Assembly (NCBI GenBank): GCA_913040875.1
Contig: CAJWHX010000096.1
Coordinates: forward strand, 1 to 9,812
DNA length: 9,812 nucleotides
Source of the DNA: an uncultured Pseudomonadota bacterium
Lineage (GTDB): Bacteria > Myxococcota > UBA796
Direction of reading: 5' to 3'
Shown: piece by piece, positions 1-7,048 of the stretch
How the letters are laid out: each line of letters starts with the position of its first letter
How positions within the stretch are numbered: position 1 is the first letter of the stretch
Notes under the pieces: generated by a model
What the model was told of the DNA's origin: nothing
Seen by the model: the letters and a program-made list of their open reading frames with translations, nothing else
Databases searched by the model: none
Position numbers and translations under genes: made by a program

Positions 1-264
1 AATAAGATCTGTCTGATGGGTGTCTTACCTAAGTTAAAAGTCGGGCGCAAGCGTAAATGCAATCATCTGCTGGTTTCGAGTGAACCGATTGGCGGTGACG
101 ATATTTGGGAAGAAGTACCAGAAGGGGCTTTGATTGCACTCGAGAATAATTTTGAATTCAGTGTTCACGGACCACCAAGTCCCTTTTGGGTCACGTGGCC
201 AGATTGCGTGACGGTTCCTCAGCCGCGTGACAATATCGTTCCTGCACTTCAACACTGGGTTTAG
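1..264 (+). CDS. 3' part of an unrecognised protein
   Basis: The reading frame is already open at base 1 and runs to a TAG at 262-264, giving at least 87 residues. An internal ATG at 16 would give an 82-residue protein, but no good Shine-Dalgarno site can be judged so close to the edge, so this is probably the C-terminal end of a longer gene. The start is basic (KLKVGRKRK, about residues 7-15 from the ATG) and the end is rich in Pro and Trp (HGPPSPFWVTWPD). I recognise no family; it does not look like the C-terminus of PabB, PabA or a dihydropteroate synthase, which would have been natural neighbours of pabC. The stop lies 8 bases before the next ATG, and the AGG of that gene's ribosome site overlaps this stop, so the two are probably translationally coupled. 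The minus-strand frame over the same bases is read as a shadow. That this is a real gene is moderately likely. Confidence 0.5.
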   Translation, partial: NKICLMGVLPKLKVGRKRKCNHLLVSSEPIGGDDIWEEVPEGALIALENNFEFSVHGPPSPFWVTWPDCVTVPQPRDNIVPALQHWV

Positions 265-272
265 GTCTTGAT

Positions 273-968
273 ATGGTGGGTACGGTTTGTACCACAATTA
301 AAGTATGCTTGGGCCGACCAGAGTACTGGAGTCTTCACAAAGCACGATTGGAATATTTTGCCGCTATTTTGAATCGATCGATCGATACAGTAAGACTGGA
401 TAGAGAAATTAAACGGTTGTGCAGCATGTTAAGTCATGGTGTTATTCGGATAGAATTCGACAGCAATGGGCCGTTAAGGTTCACCTCGCGAACACTTCCA
501 TTGAATCATTCGTTGAATTGGTGTGTTGCTTACAGTGCTCGGACACGCTCCCAAGCAGCAATAAAATGGTTCGATCGATCGAACTGGAATGCTCGCAAAA
601 AACAGTCCAACGTAGATGTTCTTCTGTTGCTTGATGAGCACAGTCGATATCTGGAATGTTGTATAGGGAATATTTTTGTGTATCGTCCCCGTGAACAACA
701 ATGGTACACACCTCCAGTATCCCTTCCATTGTTGCCCGGAATTATGAGGAGTGTTTTATTGTCCAATGCACTGTCATTGGGAGTGGGTATCGTTGAGGAA
801 AGCCTGAAGTATGAGCAGACAGATGAACTATGGATGAGCAATGCCCTCAGGGGACTGTGTCCTTTAAACGGAAGTAGAGATATCCCATCATGGACCTGTG
901 TTGAATCTGATGGCGTGAATGAAGCACGAGCGTTGGAGCACTTTAGGCAGGCTCTCAGACATCTGTAA
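273..968 (+). CDS. pabC: Compact class IV PLP aminotransferase, PabC-like
   Basis: Probable 4-amino-4-deoxychorismate lyase, a cytoplasmic PLP enzyme that splits aminodeoxychorismate into p-aminobenzoate and pyruvate for folate synthesis. The class IV hallmarks are present in order: TTIKVCLGRPEYW near the N-terminus (about 7-19), the presumed PLP lysine K98 in AIKWFDR, E128 in YLECCIGNIF (E. coli PabC has TECCAANLF here), YTPPVSLPLLPGIMRS (145-160) and QTDELWMSNALRGLCPL (182-198), matching QADEMVICNALMPVMPV in E. coli. At 231 residues it is short for the family (about 270): the usual N-terminal strand with the RG..YGDG motif is missing or degenerate, and the stretch before K98 is about 40 residues shorter than in E. 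coli. ATG 273 has AGG 7 bases upstream; no other ATG, GTG or TTG lies in frame before it (stop at 228-230; a CTG at 255). D-amino-acid or branched-chain aminotransferase is a less likely alternative. Confidence 0.72.
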   Translation: MVGTVCTTIKVCLGRPEYWSLHKARLEYFAAILNRSIDTVRLDREIKRLCSMLSHGVIRIEFDSNGPLRFTSRTLPLNHSLNWCVAYSARTRSQAAIKWFDRSNWNARKKQSNVDVLLLLDEHSRYLECCIGNIFVYRPREQQWYTPPVSLPLLPGIMRSVLLSNALSLGVGIVEESLKYEQTDELWMSNALRGLCPLNGSRDIPSWTCVESDGVNEARALEHFRQALRHL

Positions 969-1059
969 AGAACACACATCTCTTCGAATATTTTACGTGG
1001 GACCTCTTGTTTATACCGAATTTGCGTTTACAGTTATACGTCCACCTTTTTGCAATTTT

Positions 1060-1069
1060 GAGGAGTATT
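1060..1069 (+). promoter_or_regulatory. Ribosome binding site fixing the lon start
   Basis: GAGGAG at 1060-1065 lies 4 bases before ATG 1070. It supports the short form of Lon over the in-frame TTG at 1007, which has no comparable site. The spacing is slightly tight but normal for a strong site. Confidence 0.75.
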
Positions 1070-3391
1070 ATGTCGGATATTCGTATCTTGCCATTGGTTC
1101 CACTGAAGAATACAGTCATTTTTCCCATACTCGCTTATCCCGTAAAGTTGATACAACAGCGTACGGTAATGGCTGTAGATGCGGCCCTTGGCAGTGATGG
1201 CGAACTGGCTGTGTTTACTTTGAAAGATGCAGAAGTTGATAGACCCATTCTAGAAGAGTTGTTTGATATTGGTTCAATGGTTCGAATCGTAAAGAATGTT
1301 CGATTGCCTCAAGGTGAACGCTCAGTCATTTTAGAAGGAGAGAGTCGTGTGCGTCTGCTTGAGGTCTTTGAACAAGATGGCGTTCTTCTAGGGAAGGTAG
1401 AAGTCATTGAGGCTGAAGAGGAAGAAGGCGTGTTGTTTGAGAAGCGGAATGAACTTCGACGTTTGGCGGAACAGGTTCTGGCAGATGCACCAACAGGCTC
1501 TGCAGAAGTTGGTTTTTTACTCCGTAAGGCTTCGGGAGATTCAAGTCGATTAACAGATATCATAGCGCTACAGTTGGGCTTGTCGATGCTTGAGAAGCAA
1601 GAGGTGTTGAGTACCCTTGATTTGTCTGAACGCATTGATTTGTTGATGGGCATTCTTAGTAAGGAACAACAGCTCCTGTCAATTAAAGACAAGATTGAGA
1701 ATAAAGTTCGTGGGGATTTGGATAAGGCTCAGCGAGACTTCTTCTTGAGAGAGCAAATGAAAGCCATTCAAATGGAGCTCGAAGACTCTGGTGATGAAGA
1801 TGAGATAGAGGCTCTCAAACTAAAAGTGGTGAATGCAAATATGCCCAAAGAGGCTGAGAAGATAGCCCTCAGAGAGATCGTTCGATTGGGCAGGATGAAT
1901 GCTTCTTCTGCTGAATATACGGTTGCTCGGACATACATTGATTGGCTGGTGGATGTACCTTGGAGTGTATCGTCTGAAGATCGACTGAATGTGAAAGAGG
2001 CCAAAAAAATCCTGGATGCTGATCACTTTGGTTTGGAGAAGGTCAAGAAACGCATCATTGAGTTCTTGGCAGTTCGAAAATTGAAAGAGGACTTGAAAGG
2101 ACCCATCGTTTGTCTGGTTGGCCCACCTGGTGTGGGGAAGACATCCTTGGCGAAATCTGTGGCCCGTGCTTTGGGGCGAGAGATGGTTCGAATGTCATTG
2201 GGTGGTATGCGCGACGAGTCAGAAATTCGTGGTCATCGCAGAACGTATATCGGATCAATGCCCGGAAAGATCATTAAGTTGTTGAAGCGCGCTGGCACCA
2301 ACAATCCGGTATTTGTCCTTGATGAGATTGACAAACTTGGGGCGAATCATCGCGGAGATCCATCTTCAGCACTGTTGGAAGTACTCGATCCGGAGCAAAA
2401 TGACACCTTTGTTGATCATTATCTGGATGTTCCCTTTGACCTCAGCAAGATCCTGTTTATTGCAACGGCGAATCAAGCATCCAGTATTCCAGGTCCACTT
2501 CGAGACAGAATGGAAGTGATCGACGTCTCAAGTTACACGCTAAACGAGAAGGTGGAAATCGCCAAGCAATACATCATTCCAGAGCAACTTGAAGAACACG
2601 GCGTATCTTCTGATGACGTATTCTTTCCCGATGAAGGGTTGAGATTCCTGATTGAGTCCTACACTCGTGAATCTGGTGTGCGTAGTTTGAAGAGAGAGAT
2701 CGGTGCCCTCTGTAGAAATGTTGCGACCGATCTGGCGATGGAGGAGCCCGTACAGCATCCGGAGATGAATTCAGAATCGGTGACTGCGATTAGAGGTCCG
2801 ATCAAGTTTTTCAATGATGTTGCAGAGAGAGACGGTATCCCAGGTGTTGTGACGGGACTTGCGTGGACTGCTGTAGGTGGAGATATACTCTTTATAGAAG
2901 CTGCAAAGATGCCGGGTAAGGGAGGATTGAAACTGTCTGGGTCCTTAGGGGACGTAATGAAAGAGTCCTCGTCTGTGGCGTTGTCCTTTTTGCGATCGAT
3001 ATCTGAACAGCTGGACATCAATCCAGAGGTCTTTGACAAGACCGATATTCACATCCACGTTCCATCGGGAGCCATTCCCAAGGATGGACCATCTGCTGGT
3101 GTTACGATGTTGACAGCACTGACGTCGCTACTGATCAACAAGCCTGTGCCTGCCAATATTGCGATGACGGGTGAAGTGACACTGCGTGGGTCTGTATTGC
3201 CAGTCGGAGGCATTAAAGAGAAGGTGATTGCTGCCCATCGAGCAGGGATTCGCACTGTATTGCTGCCCGATAAGAATCGAAAAGATGTTCCAGATATTCC
3301 AGAGACAATTCTCGCTGATATCTCAATTGAGTATTGTGAAACCCTATCTGATGTATTGAAACTTGCACTCGGGATTGAGACAACGTTATGA
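1070..3391 (+). CDS. lon: ATP-dependent endopeptidase Lon (LonA type)
   Basis: Cytoplasmic ATP-dependent serine protease that degrades misfolded proteins and selected regulators as a hexameric ring. At 773 residues it is close to the 784 of E. coli. The N-terminal substrate-binding domain begins ILPLVPLKNTVIFP, followed by a coiled-coil region rich in charged residues (about 190-260). The AAA+ module has Walker A GPPGVGKTS (351-359, K357) and Walker B VFVLDEIDKL (D418, E419). The C-terminal protease domain has the Ser-Lys dyad S675 in PKDGPSAG and K718 in GGIKEK, 43 residues apart as in E. coli (S679/K722). ATG 1070 is chosen because GAGGAG lies just upstream at 1060-1065 and the protein then starts like other Lons; an in-frame TTG at 1007 would add 21 residues with no family counterpart. 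It lies 101 bases after pabC. I see no sigma-32-type heat-shock promoter and no clpX next to it. Confidence 0.97.
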   Translation: MSDIRILPLVPLKNTVIFPILAYPVKLIQQRTVMAVDAALGSDGELAVFTLKDAEVDRPILEELFDIGSMVRIVKNVRLPQGERSVILEGESRVRLLEVFEQDGVLLGKVEVIEAEEEEGVLFEKRNELRRLAEQVLADAPTGSAEVGFLLRKASGDSSRLTDIIALQLGLSMLEKQEVLSTLDLSERIDLLMGILSKEQQLLSIKDKIENKVRGDLDKAQRDFFLREQMKAIQMELEDSGDEDEIEALKLKVVNANMPKEAEKIALREIVRLGRMNASSAEYTVARTYIDWLVDVPWSVSSEDRLNVKEAKKILDADHFGLEKVKKRIIEFLAVRKLKEDLKGPIVCLVGPPGVGKTSLAKSVARALGREMVRMSLGGMRDESEIRGHRRTYIGSMPGKIIKLLKRAGTNNPVFVLDEIDKLGANHRGDPSSALLEVLDPEQNDTFVDHYLDVPFDLSKILFIATANQASSIPGPLRDRMEVIDVSSYTLNEKVEIAKQYIIPEQLEEHGVSSDDVFFPDEGLRFLIESYTRESGVRSLKREIGALCRNVATDLAMEEPVQHPEMNSESVTAIRGPIKFFNDVAERDGIPGVVTGLAWTAVGGDILFIEAAKMPGKGGLKLSGSLGDVMKESSSVALSFLRSISEQLDINPEVFDKTDIHIHVPSGAIPKDGPSAGVTMLTALTSLLINKPVPANIAMTGEVTLRGSVLPVGGIKEKVIAAHRAGIRTVLLPDKNRKDVPDIPETILADISIEYCETLSDVLKLALGIETTL

Positions 3392-3428
3392 TCAAGTCCA
3401 TAGACTGTACATTTAGTTGAGGCTCGTT

Positions 3429-4922
3429 ATGACACATCCATTACCAGGTATTGGAAAAGTATTGGTGGCTAACCGCGGAGAGATTGCCCTTCGCGTAATG
3501 AGAGCCTGCCGTGAATTGGGGATAGAAACCGTTGCTGTGTATTCAGACATCGATTCCCGAGCACCACACGTGCGATATGCAGATGAGGCCTATCACATTG
3601 GTGGGGCGGTTAGTGCTGAGTCCTATCTAGTCGCTGAAAAGATATTGAGCGTCGCCAAAGATTCTGGGGCAGACGCCATTCACCCAGGGTACGGATTCTT
3701 ATCTGAAAATGCAGTGTTTGCTCAGCAGGTTCAGGATGCTGGCCTCATTTGGGTTGGTCCAAATCCGTATGCGATTACCGTTATGGGATCGAAAACGGAA
3801 TCTAGACAAAAGATGGAAGCCGCAGGTGTACCTACCGTCCCAGGGCACTCTATTGCCATTCCCACCCCAGAAGACGCTCTAGTGATTGCTGAGGGCATTG
3901 GGTACCCCATCATGCTGAAAGCGGCTGCAGGTGGCGGTGGAAAAGGAATGCGAGAAGTGACCTGTGCAGAAGACTTGCCCGAAGCCTTTCGTAGAGCCCA
4001 TTCAGAGGCGGTCAACGCGTTCGGAAATGGGGAGATCTACATGGAGAAACGTGTCGTCAAACCTAGGCACGTTGAAGTCCAAGTGATGGCGGACACCCAT
4101 GGCAATGTCATTCATGTGTTTGAGCGAGATTGTTCCATTCAGCGTAGACATCAAAAGGTGGTTGAAGAAGCTCCGTGCCCTGTGATTCGTCCCGAAGTCC
4201 GTGAAGCCATGACACAGGTCGCTGTGCAAGCCGCACGTGCTGTGGATTATGTTGGTGCTGGGACCGTTGAGTTTTTATTGGGGAGTGACCAGTCGTTTTA
4301 CTTCTTGGAGATGAACACTCGTTTGCAGGTAGAGCATCCGATTAGTGAAATGATCACGGGGCTTGATTTGGTACACGAACAACTTCGAGTGGCTGCAGGT
4401 CTTCCATTGTCCGTCACTCAAGAGGACCTTCAGATTCATGGTCATTCAATTGAATGCCGTGTGTATGCCGAAGATGCTGCCAACAATTGGTCTCCATCAC
4501 CTGGAAAGGTTGTGCAATACTCTGAACCTTCCGGCGCTTGGGTGCGAGTCGATTCCGGTGTGCTAGAGGGTGATGATGTCAGTGTGTATTACGATCCAAT
4601 GATAGCAAAGTTGATCGTGTGGGGGCGAGATAGAGATGCAGCCATTGGCCGGTTGGTTAGAGCACTCAGTGAATATAGGGTTCAAGGAATTCAAACCACC
4701 ATTCCGTTCTTTCAAGCATTGCTGAAGGATGAGTCCTTTTTAAAGGCAGAGTACGACACTGGGTTTTTGACCCCAGAAAAGATGGACGAGTTGGTAGAAT
4801 CTCCCATCAATGAAAGTGTAGCTGCGATCGCTGCATTGATCGCACAGTATGAAACAGATTTGCAGGTTAAACCCACAAGCAATACAAAATCAGTATCCAA
4901 TTGGAAATGGAGCTATCGATGA
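3429..4922 (+). CDS. accC: Biotin carboxylase subunit of an acyl-CoA carboxylase
   Basis: ATP-grasp enzyme that carboxylates the biotin of a carrier protein with bicarbonate and ATP. Its 497 residues cover the N-terminal fold (KVLVANRGEIALRV, 10-23; HPGYGFLSENAVFA, 85-98), the ATP-grasp region (K122 in MGSK, glycine loop AGGGGKGM at 167-174, FERDCSIQRRHQKVVEEAP at 231-249) and catalytic residues E281, E294, N296 and R298 in LEMNTRLQVEHP. The C-terminal domain has IECRVYAEDAANNWSPSPGK (341-360). The tail is about 50 residues longer than in E. coli AccC (449) and ends NWKWSYR, resembling the linker after the biotin carboxylase domain of propionyl- or methylcrotonyl-CoA carboxylase alpha chains. 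This suggests an acyl-CoA carboxylase rather than a strict AccC (inference). ATG 3429 follows TTGAGG (3417-3422) by 6 bases; an in-frame TTG at 3417 lies inside that site. It begins 37 bases after lon and overlaps the carrier gene by 4 bases. Confidence 0.92.
   Translation: MTHPLPGIGKVLVANRGEIALRVMRACRELGIETVAVYSDIDSRAPHVRYADEAYHIGGAVSAESYLVAEKILSVAKDSGADAIHPGYGFLSENAVFAQQVQDAGLIWVGPNPYAITVMGSKTESRQKMEAAGVPTVPGHSIAIPTPEDALVIAEGIGYPIMLKAAAGGGGKGMREVTCAEDLPEAFRRAHSEAVNAFGNGEIYMEKRVVKPRHVEVQVMADTHGNVIHVFERDCSIQRRHQKVVEEAPCPVIRPEVREAMTQVAVQAARAVDYVGAGTVEFLLGSDQSFYFLEMNTRLQVEHPISEMITGLDLVHEQLRVAAGLPLSVTQEDLQIHGHSIECRVYAEDAANNWSPSPGKVVQYSEPSGAWVRVDSGVLEGDDVSVYYDPMIAKLIVWGRDRDAAIGRLVRALSEYRVQGIQTTIPFFQALLKDESFLKAEYDTGFLTPEKMDELVESPINESVAAIAALIAQYETDLQVKPTSNTKSVSNWKWSYR
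4909..4922 (+). promoter_or_regulatory. Ribosome site and ATGA overlap coupling the two subunits
   Basis: GGAG at 4909-4912 lies within the last codons of the biotin carboxylase gene, 6 bases before ATG 4919, and ATGA at 4919-4922 joins start and stop. This arrangement implies coupled translation of the carboxylase and its carrier, consistent with a fixed stoichiometry. Confidence 0.7.
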
Positions 4923-5404
4923 AGTATGAAATTGAAGTAAATGGCATCAACAAAGTCTTTGATATCGAAAAGAAGGAAAAAGGCTATTGGATCAGCCAGG
5001 ATGGTCAATCCTTTTTTGTGGAAAAGACTGAACTGGCCAATTCGATTCATTTGCTATTGGATGGGAAAAGTTACGAGGTCGGTCTTGCCAAGCATCCAGA
5101 ATACTGGGAAGTGGGTGTGGAAGGAGAGCGTTTTCTATTGAACGTCATCGATCCACGGAAGAAATCTCTCCGAATCGCCAGTGGTGAAGGGGAAGGACTC
5201 TTGGTGACCAAAATGCCGGGACGGATAGTTGAGGTCTGCTGTGAAGTAGGACAAGCAGTCGAGAAGGGAGATGTCATCATCATCGTAGAGGCGATGAAAA
5301 TGGAGAATCCTCTCAAAGCCGCCAAAGCTGGAATCATCTCTGAGATTTTTGTGTCGGACGGGGATTTGGTTGAGGCGAAGCAAAAACTGATTCTAATTGA
5401 CTAA
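4919..5404 (+). CDS. Biotin carboxyl carrier protein of acyl-CoA carboxylase
   Basis: Carries biotin between the biotin carboxylase just upstream and a carboxyltransferase not in this window. The C-terminal biotinyl domain begins at about residue 94 (LLVTKMPGRIVEV) and contains VEAMKMENP, with biotinylated K127, 34 residues from the C-terminus as usual. The N-terminal 90 residues (MKYEIEVNG..., with two short repeating beta segments ending NVIDPRKK) resemble the region linking biotin carboxylase and biotinyl domains in fused propionyl-CoA carboxylase alpha chains, not the Pro/Ala-rich N-terminus of E. coli AccB. ATG 4919 forms an ATGA overlap with the upstream stop and has GGAG at 4909-4912, 6 bases away; a longer in-frame start at 4901 lacks support. 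The gene is 161 codons long. It ends tail to tail with the next gene, 2 bases apart. Confidence 0.9.
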   Translation: MKYEIEVNGINKVFDIEKKEKGYWISQDGQSFFVEKTELANSIHLLLDGKSYEVGLAKHPEYWEVGVEGERFLLNVIDPRKKSLRIASGEGEGLLVTKMPGRIVEVCCEVGQAVEKGDVIIIVEAMKMENPLKAAKAGIISEIFVSDGDLVEAKQKLILID

Positions 5405-5413
5405 GCTTAGTCA
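5398..5413. repeat. 16-base perfect palindrome over two convergent stops
   Basis: TGACTAAGCTTAGTCA is a perfect inverted repeat centred between the TAA of the carrier gene (5402-5404) and the TAA of the minus-strand gene (5407-5409). It arises because both genes end in GAC TAA. As RNA it could form a 6-base-pair stem with an AGCT loop from either strand, but there is no U-tract on either side, so calling it a bidirectional terminator would be speculation. Confidence 0.6.
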
Positions 5414-6252
5414 GAAAAGCTAAGACGTGGCGAGTGTCCCCATAACCAAGGGCGAAGGACTTCACGGTTCGATGTGTGTTTGGTTTCAAAAAATACGTGA
5501 AGCCTGAGAATGATCTCTCCTTTCGATAGCCCTGTCGAGACATGCAAACGCTCTACAGTGACTTTTGCTGCATTGCACAGATCTTCCGCCAGACGCTCAT
5601 TGTTGGTATCCATCTCTATAACACTGTCAAGGATACCGCTTGACCACAAAGCTTGCATCGAAATTGGAGTGATGTGCTGAGGATTGTAGGGGGTTGTACG
5701 ATGATTCCGTTTGAGCAGAGCGTCGATGCTTGGGAACAGATCATAAAAGTGAAAGGGTTCTTCACCAAAGAGTTGTGCCCACCTTTTACACCATCGGTTG
5801 ATCCAGTCTGGATGCTGTAAGTCACTTGCGGGGTGTCCATATGTTTTTCGAAATTCGATGTAGGCTTTGTACGTCAGCACGAGGTCTTGGATCATTTCGG
5901 AGTCTGTGTCGCTCATGAGATCTGGAAATAAAGCCTTCAAATCAGAAACATCCAAATTACGTATGGTTTGCGATTCAAGTAGGTCGATACCTTGCGTGTA
6001 GAGTGTTGCCAAATGTTCAACGTTGGACATCCAGATCGGCGTGGTCGTCTCCTGAATACTCAATTGCGGCAGTAAGATCCCCAACCATAAAATATCGACA
6101 CTGCGTTCTAGACCCAATGTAGGATCAATCGTATTTGATATCCAAGTCGGATAGACAGAGAATTCCGATACCCATGTAGACCACATTTGGAGTCGATCAA
6201 GGTTAATTGGTGCTGGATGGTGTTCATTCAAAGAAAGAATAGAAGTCGACAT
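5407..6252 (-). CDS. Hypothetical protein, no recognised family
   Basis: A 281-residue, probably soluble protein that I do not recognise. It begins MSTSILSLNEHHPAP and is rich in Trp and acidic residues. There is no signal peptide and no clear membrane segment; a hydrophobic patch, VDILWLGILLPQL, is too short to span a membrane. The middle (LKALFPDLMSDTDSEM onward) and C-terminus (VERLHVSTGLSKGEIILRL) look helical, and it ends PWLWGHSPRLSFSD. I see no catalytic motif. The start is uncertain: ATG 6252 has a weak GAAGA site, while an in-frame ATG at 6300 would add 16 residues with no better site. Its length, ordinary codon use and lack of a competing + strand gene support it as real. It is divergent from the deoxynucleoside kinase and convergent with the biotin carrier gene, so it is a single-gene unit. 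Confidence 0.75.
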   Translation of the reverse strand: MSTSILSLNEHHPAPINLDRLQMWSTWVSEFSVYPTWISNTIDPTLGLERSVDILWLGILLPQLSIQETTTPIWMSNVEHLATLYTQGIDLLESQTIRNLDVSDLKALFPDLMSDTDSEMIQDLVLTYKAYIEFRKTYGHPASDLQHPDWINRWCKRWAQLFGEEPFHFYDLFPSIDALLKRNHRTTPYNPQHITPISMQALWSSGILDSVIEMDTNNERLAEDLCNAAKVTVERLHVSTGLSKGEIILRLHVFFETKHTSNREVLRPWLWGHSPRLSFSD

Positions 6253-6285
6253 TTGATTTTCTTCAGATTTAAATGTTGAATCGGG

Positions 6286-6314
6286 TTGCATGCATACCAT
6301 GAGTACCCTAGACT
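6286..6314 (+). promoter_or_regulatory. Possible sigma-70 promoter for the deoxynucleoside kinase
   Basis: TTGCAT (6286-6291) and TAGACT (6309-6314) are separated by 17 bases and lie 24 bases before ATG 6338, in the only space between two divergent genes. The match to TTGACA/TATAAT is partial (3 of 6 and 4 of 6), so this is a weak prediction that rests mainly on location. Confidence 0.25.
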
Positions 6315-6337
6315 AGATTAATACAAAAGGAGTTTGT

Positions 6338-7030
6338 ATGCGCAAAGAAGGATCACGGTTTATTGTTATTGAAGGGTTGATCGGCGTTGGTAAAACGTCA
6401 TTGTGTCGGTTGCTTGAGGAGAGACGGAATGCTGAGTTGGTACTAGAGCCGGCAGATGACAATCCATTTCTAGCGCACTTTTACTCTGATCCGGAACGGT
6501 TTGCATTTCCAGCGCAGATGTTTTACCTGGCGTCTAGATCGCAACAGCAAAACAATCTACGACAGAATCGTTTGTTTACCGATTTGCTAGTTGCCGACTA
6601 TATTTTTGAAAAGGATAGATTGTTTGCCGAACAAACGTTGAAGGGGAATGAAATTGACCTGTACGATACCTTCTCTAGTCTGTTGGGACAGACGATTTCG
6701 GTTCCTGATTTTGTATTGTTTCTAGACGCTCCTACTGAAGTGGTCATGACGCGGATCAATCGCAGAGGGATTGATGCTGAGCAGCAGATTGAAGCATCGT
6801 ATTTGAATGAACTTCGCAATCGCTATTATAAACTGTGGGCAGATTACTCCAAGGCTCCGGTGTATGTGTTGGATACCACATCGATCAACTACATTGATGA
6901 TCCAGAAGATCAAGAGAAGATTCTAGCCATCATTGACGGTTGGTTGAATGGTGAACCACATCCTGAGGCACCACGGCTCTATCAACCAGAATCTCCAAAT
7001 CAACTCACTCTAGATTTTGAGACCATGTAA
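6338..7030 (+). CDS. Deoxynucleoside kinase (dAK/dGK family)
   Basis: Cytoplasmic salvage enzyme that phosphorylates a deoxynucleoside with a nucleoside triphosphate; the base specificity cannot be read from the sequence. The family pattern is clear over 230 residues: P-loop GLIGVGKT (13-20, K19), the catalytic-base region LEPADDNPFL (E37), PAQMFYLASR (59-67), DYIFEKDRLFA (87-97) with the conserved Asp-Arg, DFVLFLDAPTEV (124-135), and the arginine-rich lid RINRRG (139-144) over the phosphates. Past the core, a tail of about 25 residues rich in Pro and acidic residues (EPHPEAPRLYQPESP...) ends LDFETM. ATG 6338 has AGGAG (6328-6332) 5 bases upstream. In many proteobacteria such a kinase sits with folK and panB (family knowledge); neither is here. 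It converges on the HtrA gene with 18 bases between them. Confidence 0.9.
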   Translation: MRKEGSRFIVIEGLIGVGKTSLCRLLEERRNAELVLEPADDNPFLAHFYSDPERFAFPAQMFYLASRSQQQNNLRQNRLFTDLLVADYIFEKDRLFAEQTLKGNEIDLYDTFSSLLGQTISVPDFVLFLDAPTEVVMTRINRRGIDAEQQIEASYLNELRNRYYKLWADYSKAPVYVLDTTSINYIDDPEDQEKILAIIDGWLNGEPHPEAPRLYQPESPNQLTLDFETM

Positions 7031-7048
7031 TTTGACTTGCGCGGTCGT

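Noticed and set aside
530..979. 149-residue minus-strand frame opposite pabC
   Set aside because: It lies wholly over the aminotransferase, whose motifs are clear on the + strand; the product is Ser/Arg-rich with no family features.
1022..1056. TTTACA (1027-1032) with TGCAAT (1051-1056) as a lon promoter
   Set aside because: Transcription would start at the ribosome site or the ATG itself, leaving no leader; the spacing is also 18 and the second box is poor.
1309..1692. 127-residue minus-strand frame within lon
   Set aside because: Low-complexity Ser/Thr/Arg product typical of antisense shadow; lon is unambiguous here.
3392..3428. AGTC-CATA-GACT stem between lon and the biotin carboxylase gene as a terminator
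   Set aside because: Only 4 base pairs and no T-run; it is too weak, and the close spacing suggests read-through.
4824..4831. GCGATCGC, the HIP1 word common in many cyanobacteria
   Set aside because: I noticed a single occurrence in about 10 kb, so it says nothing about lineage.
7031..7048. Terminator between the converging kinase and HtrA genes
   Set aside because: The 18-base gap has no stable inverted repeat followed by a T-run on either strand.
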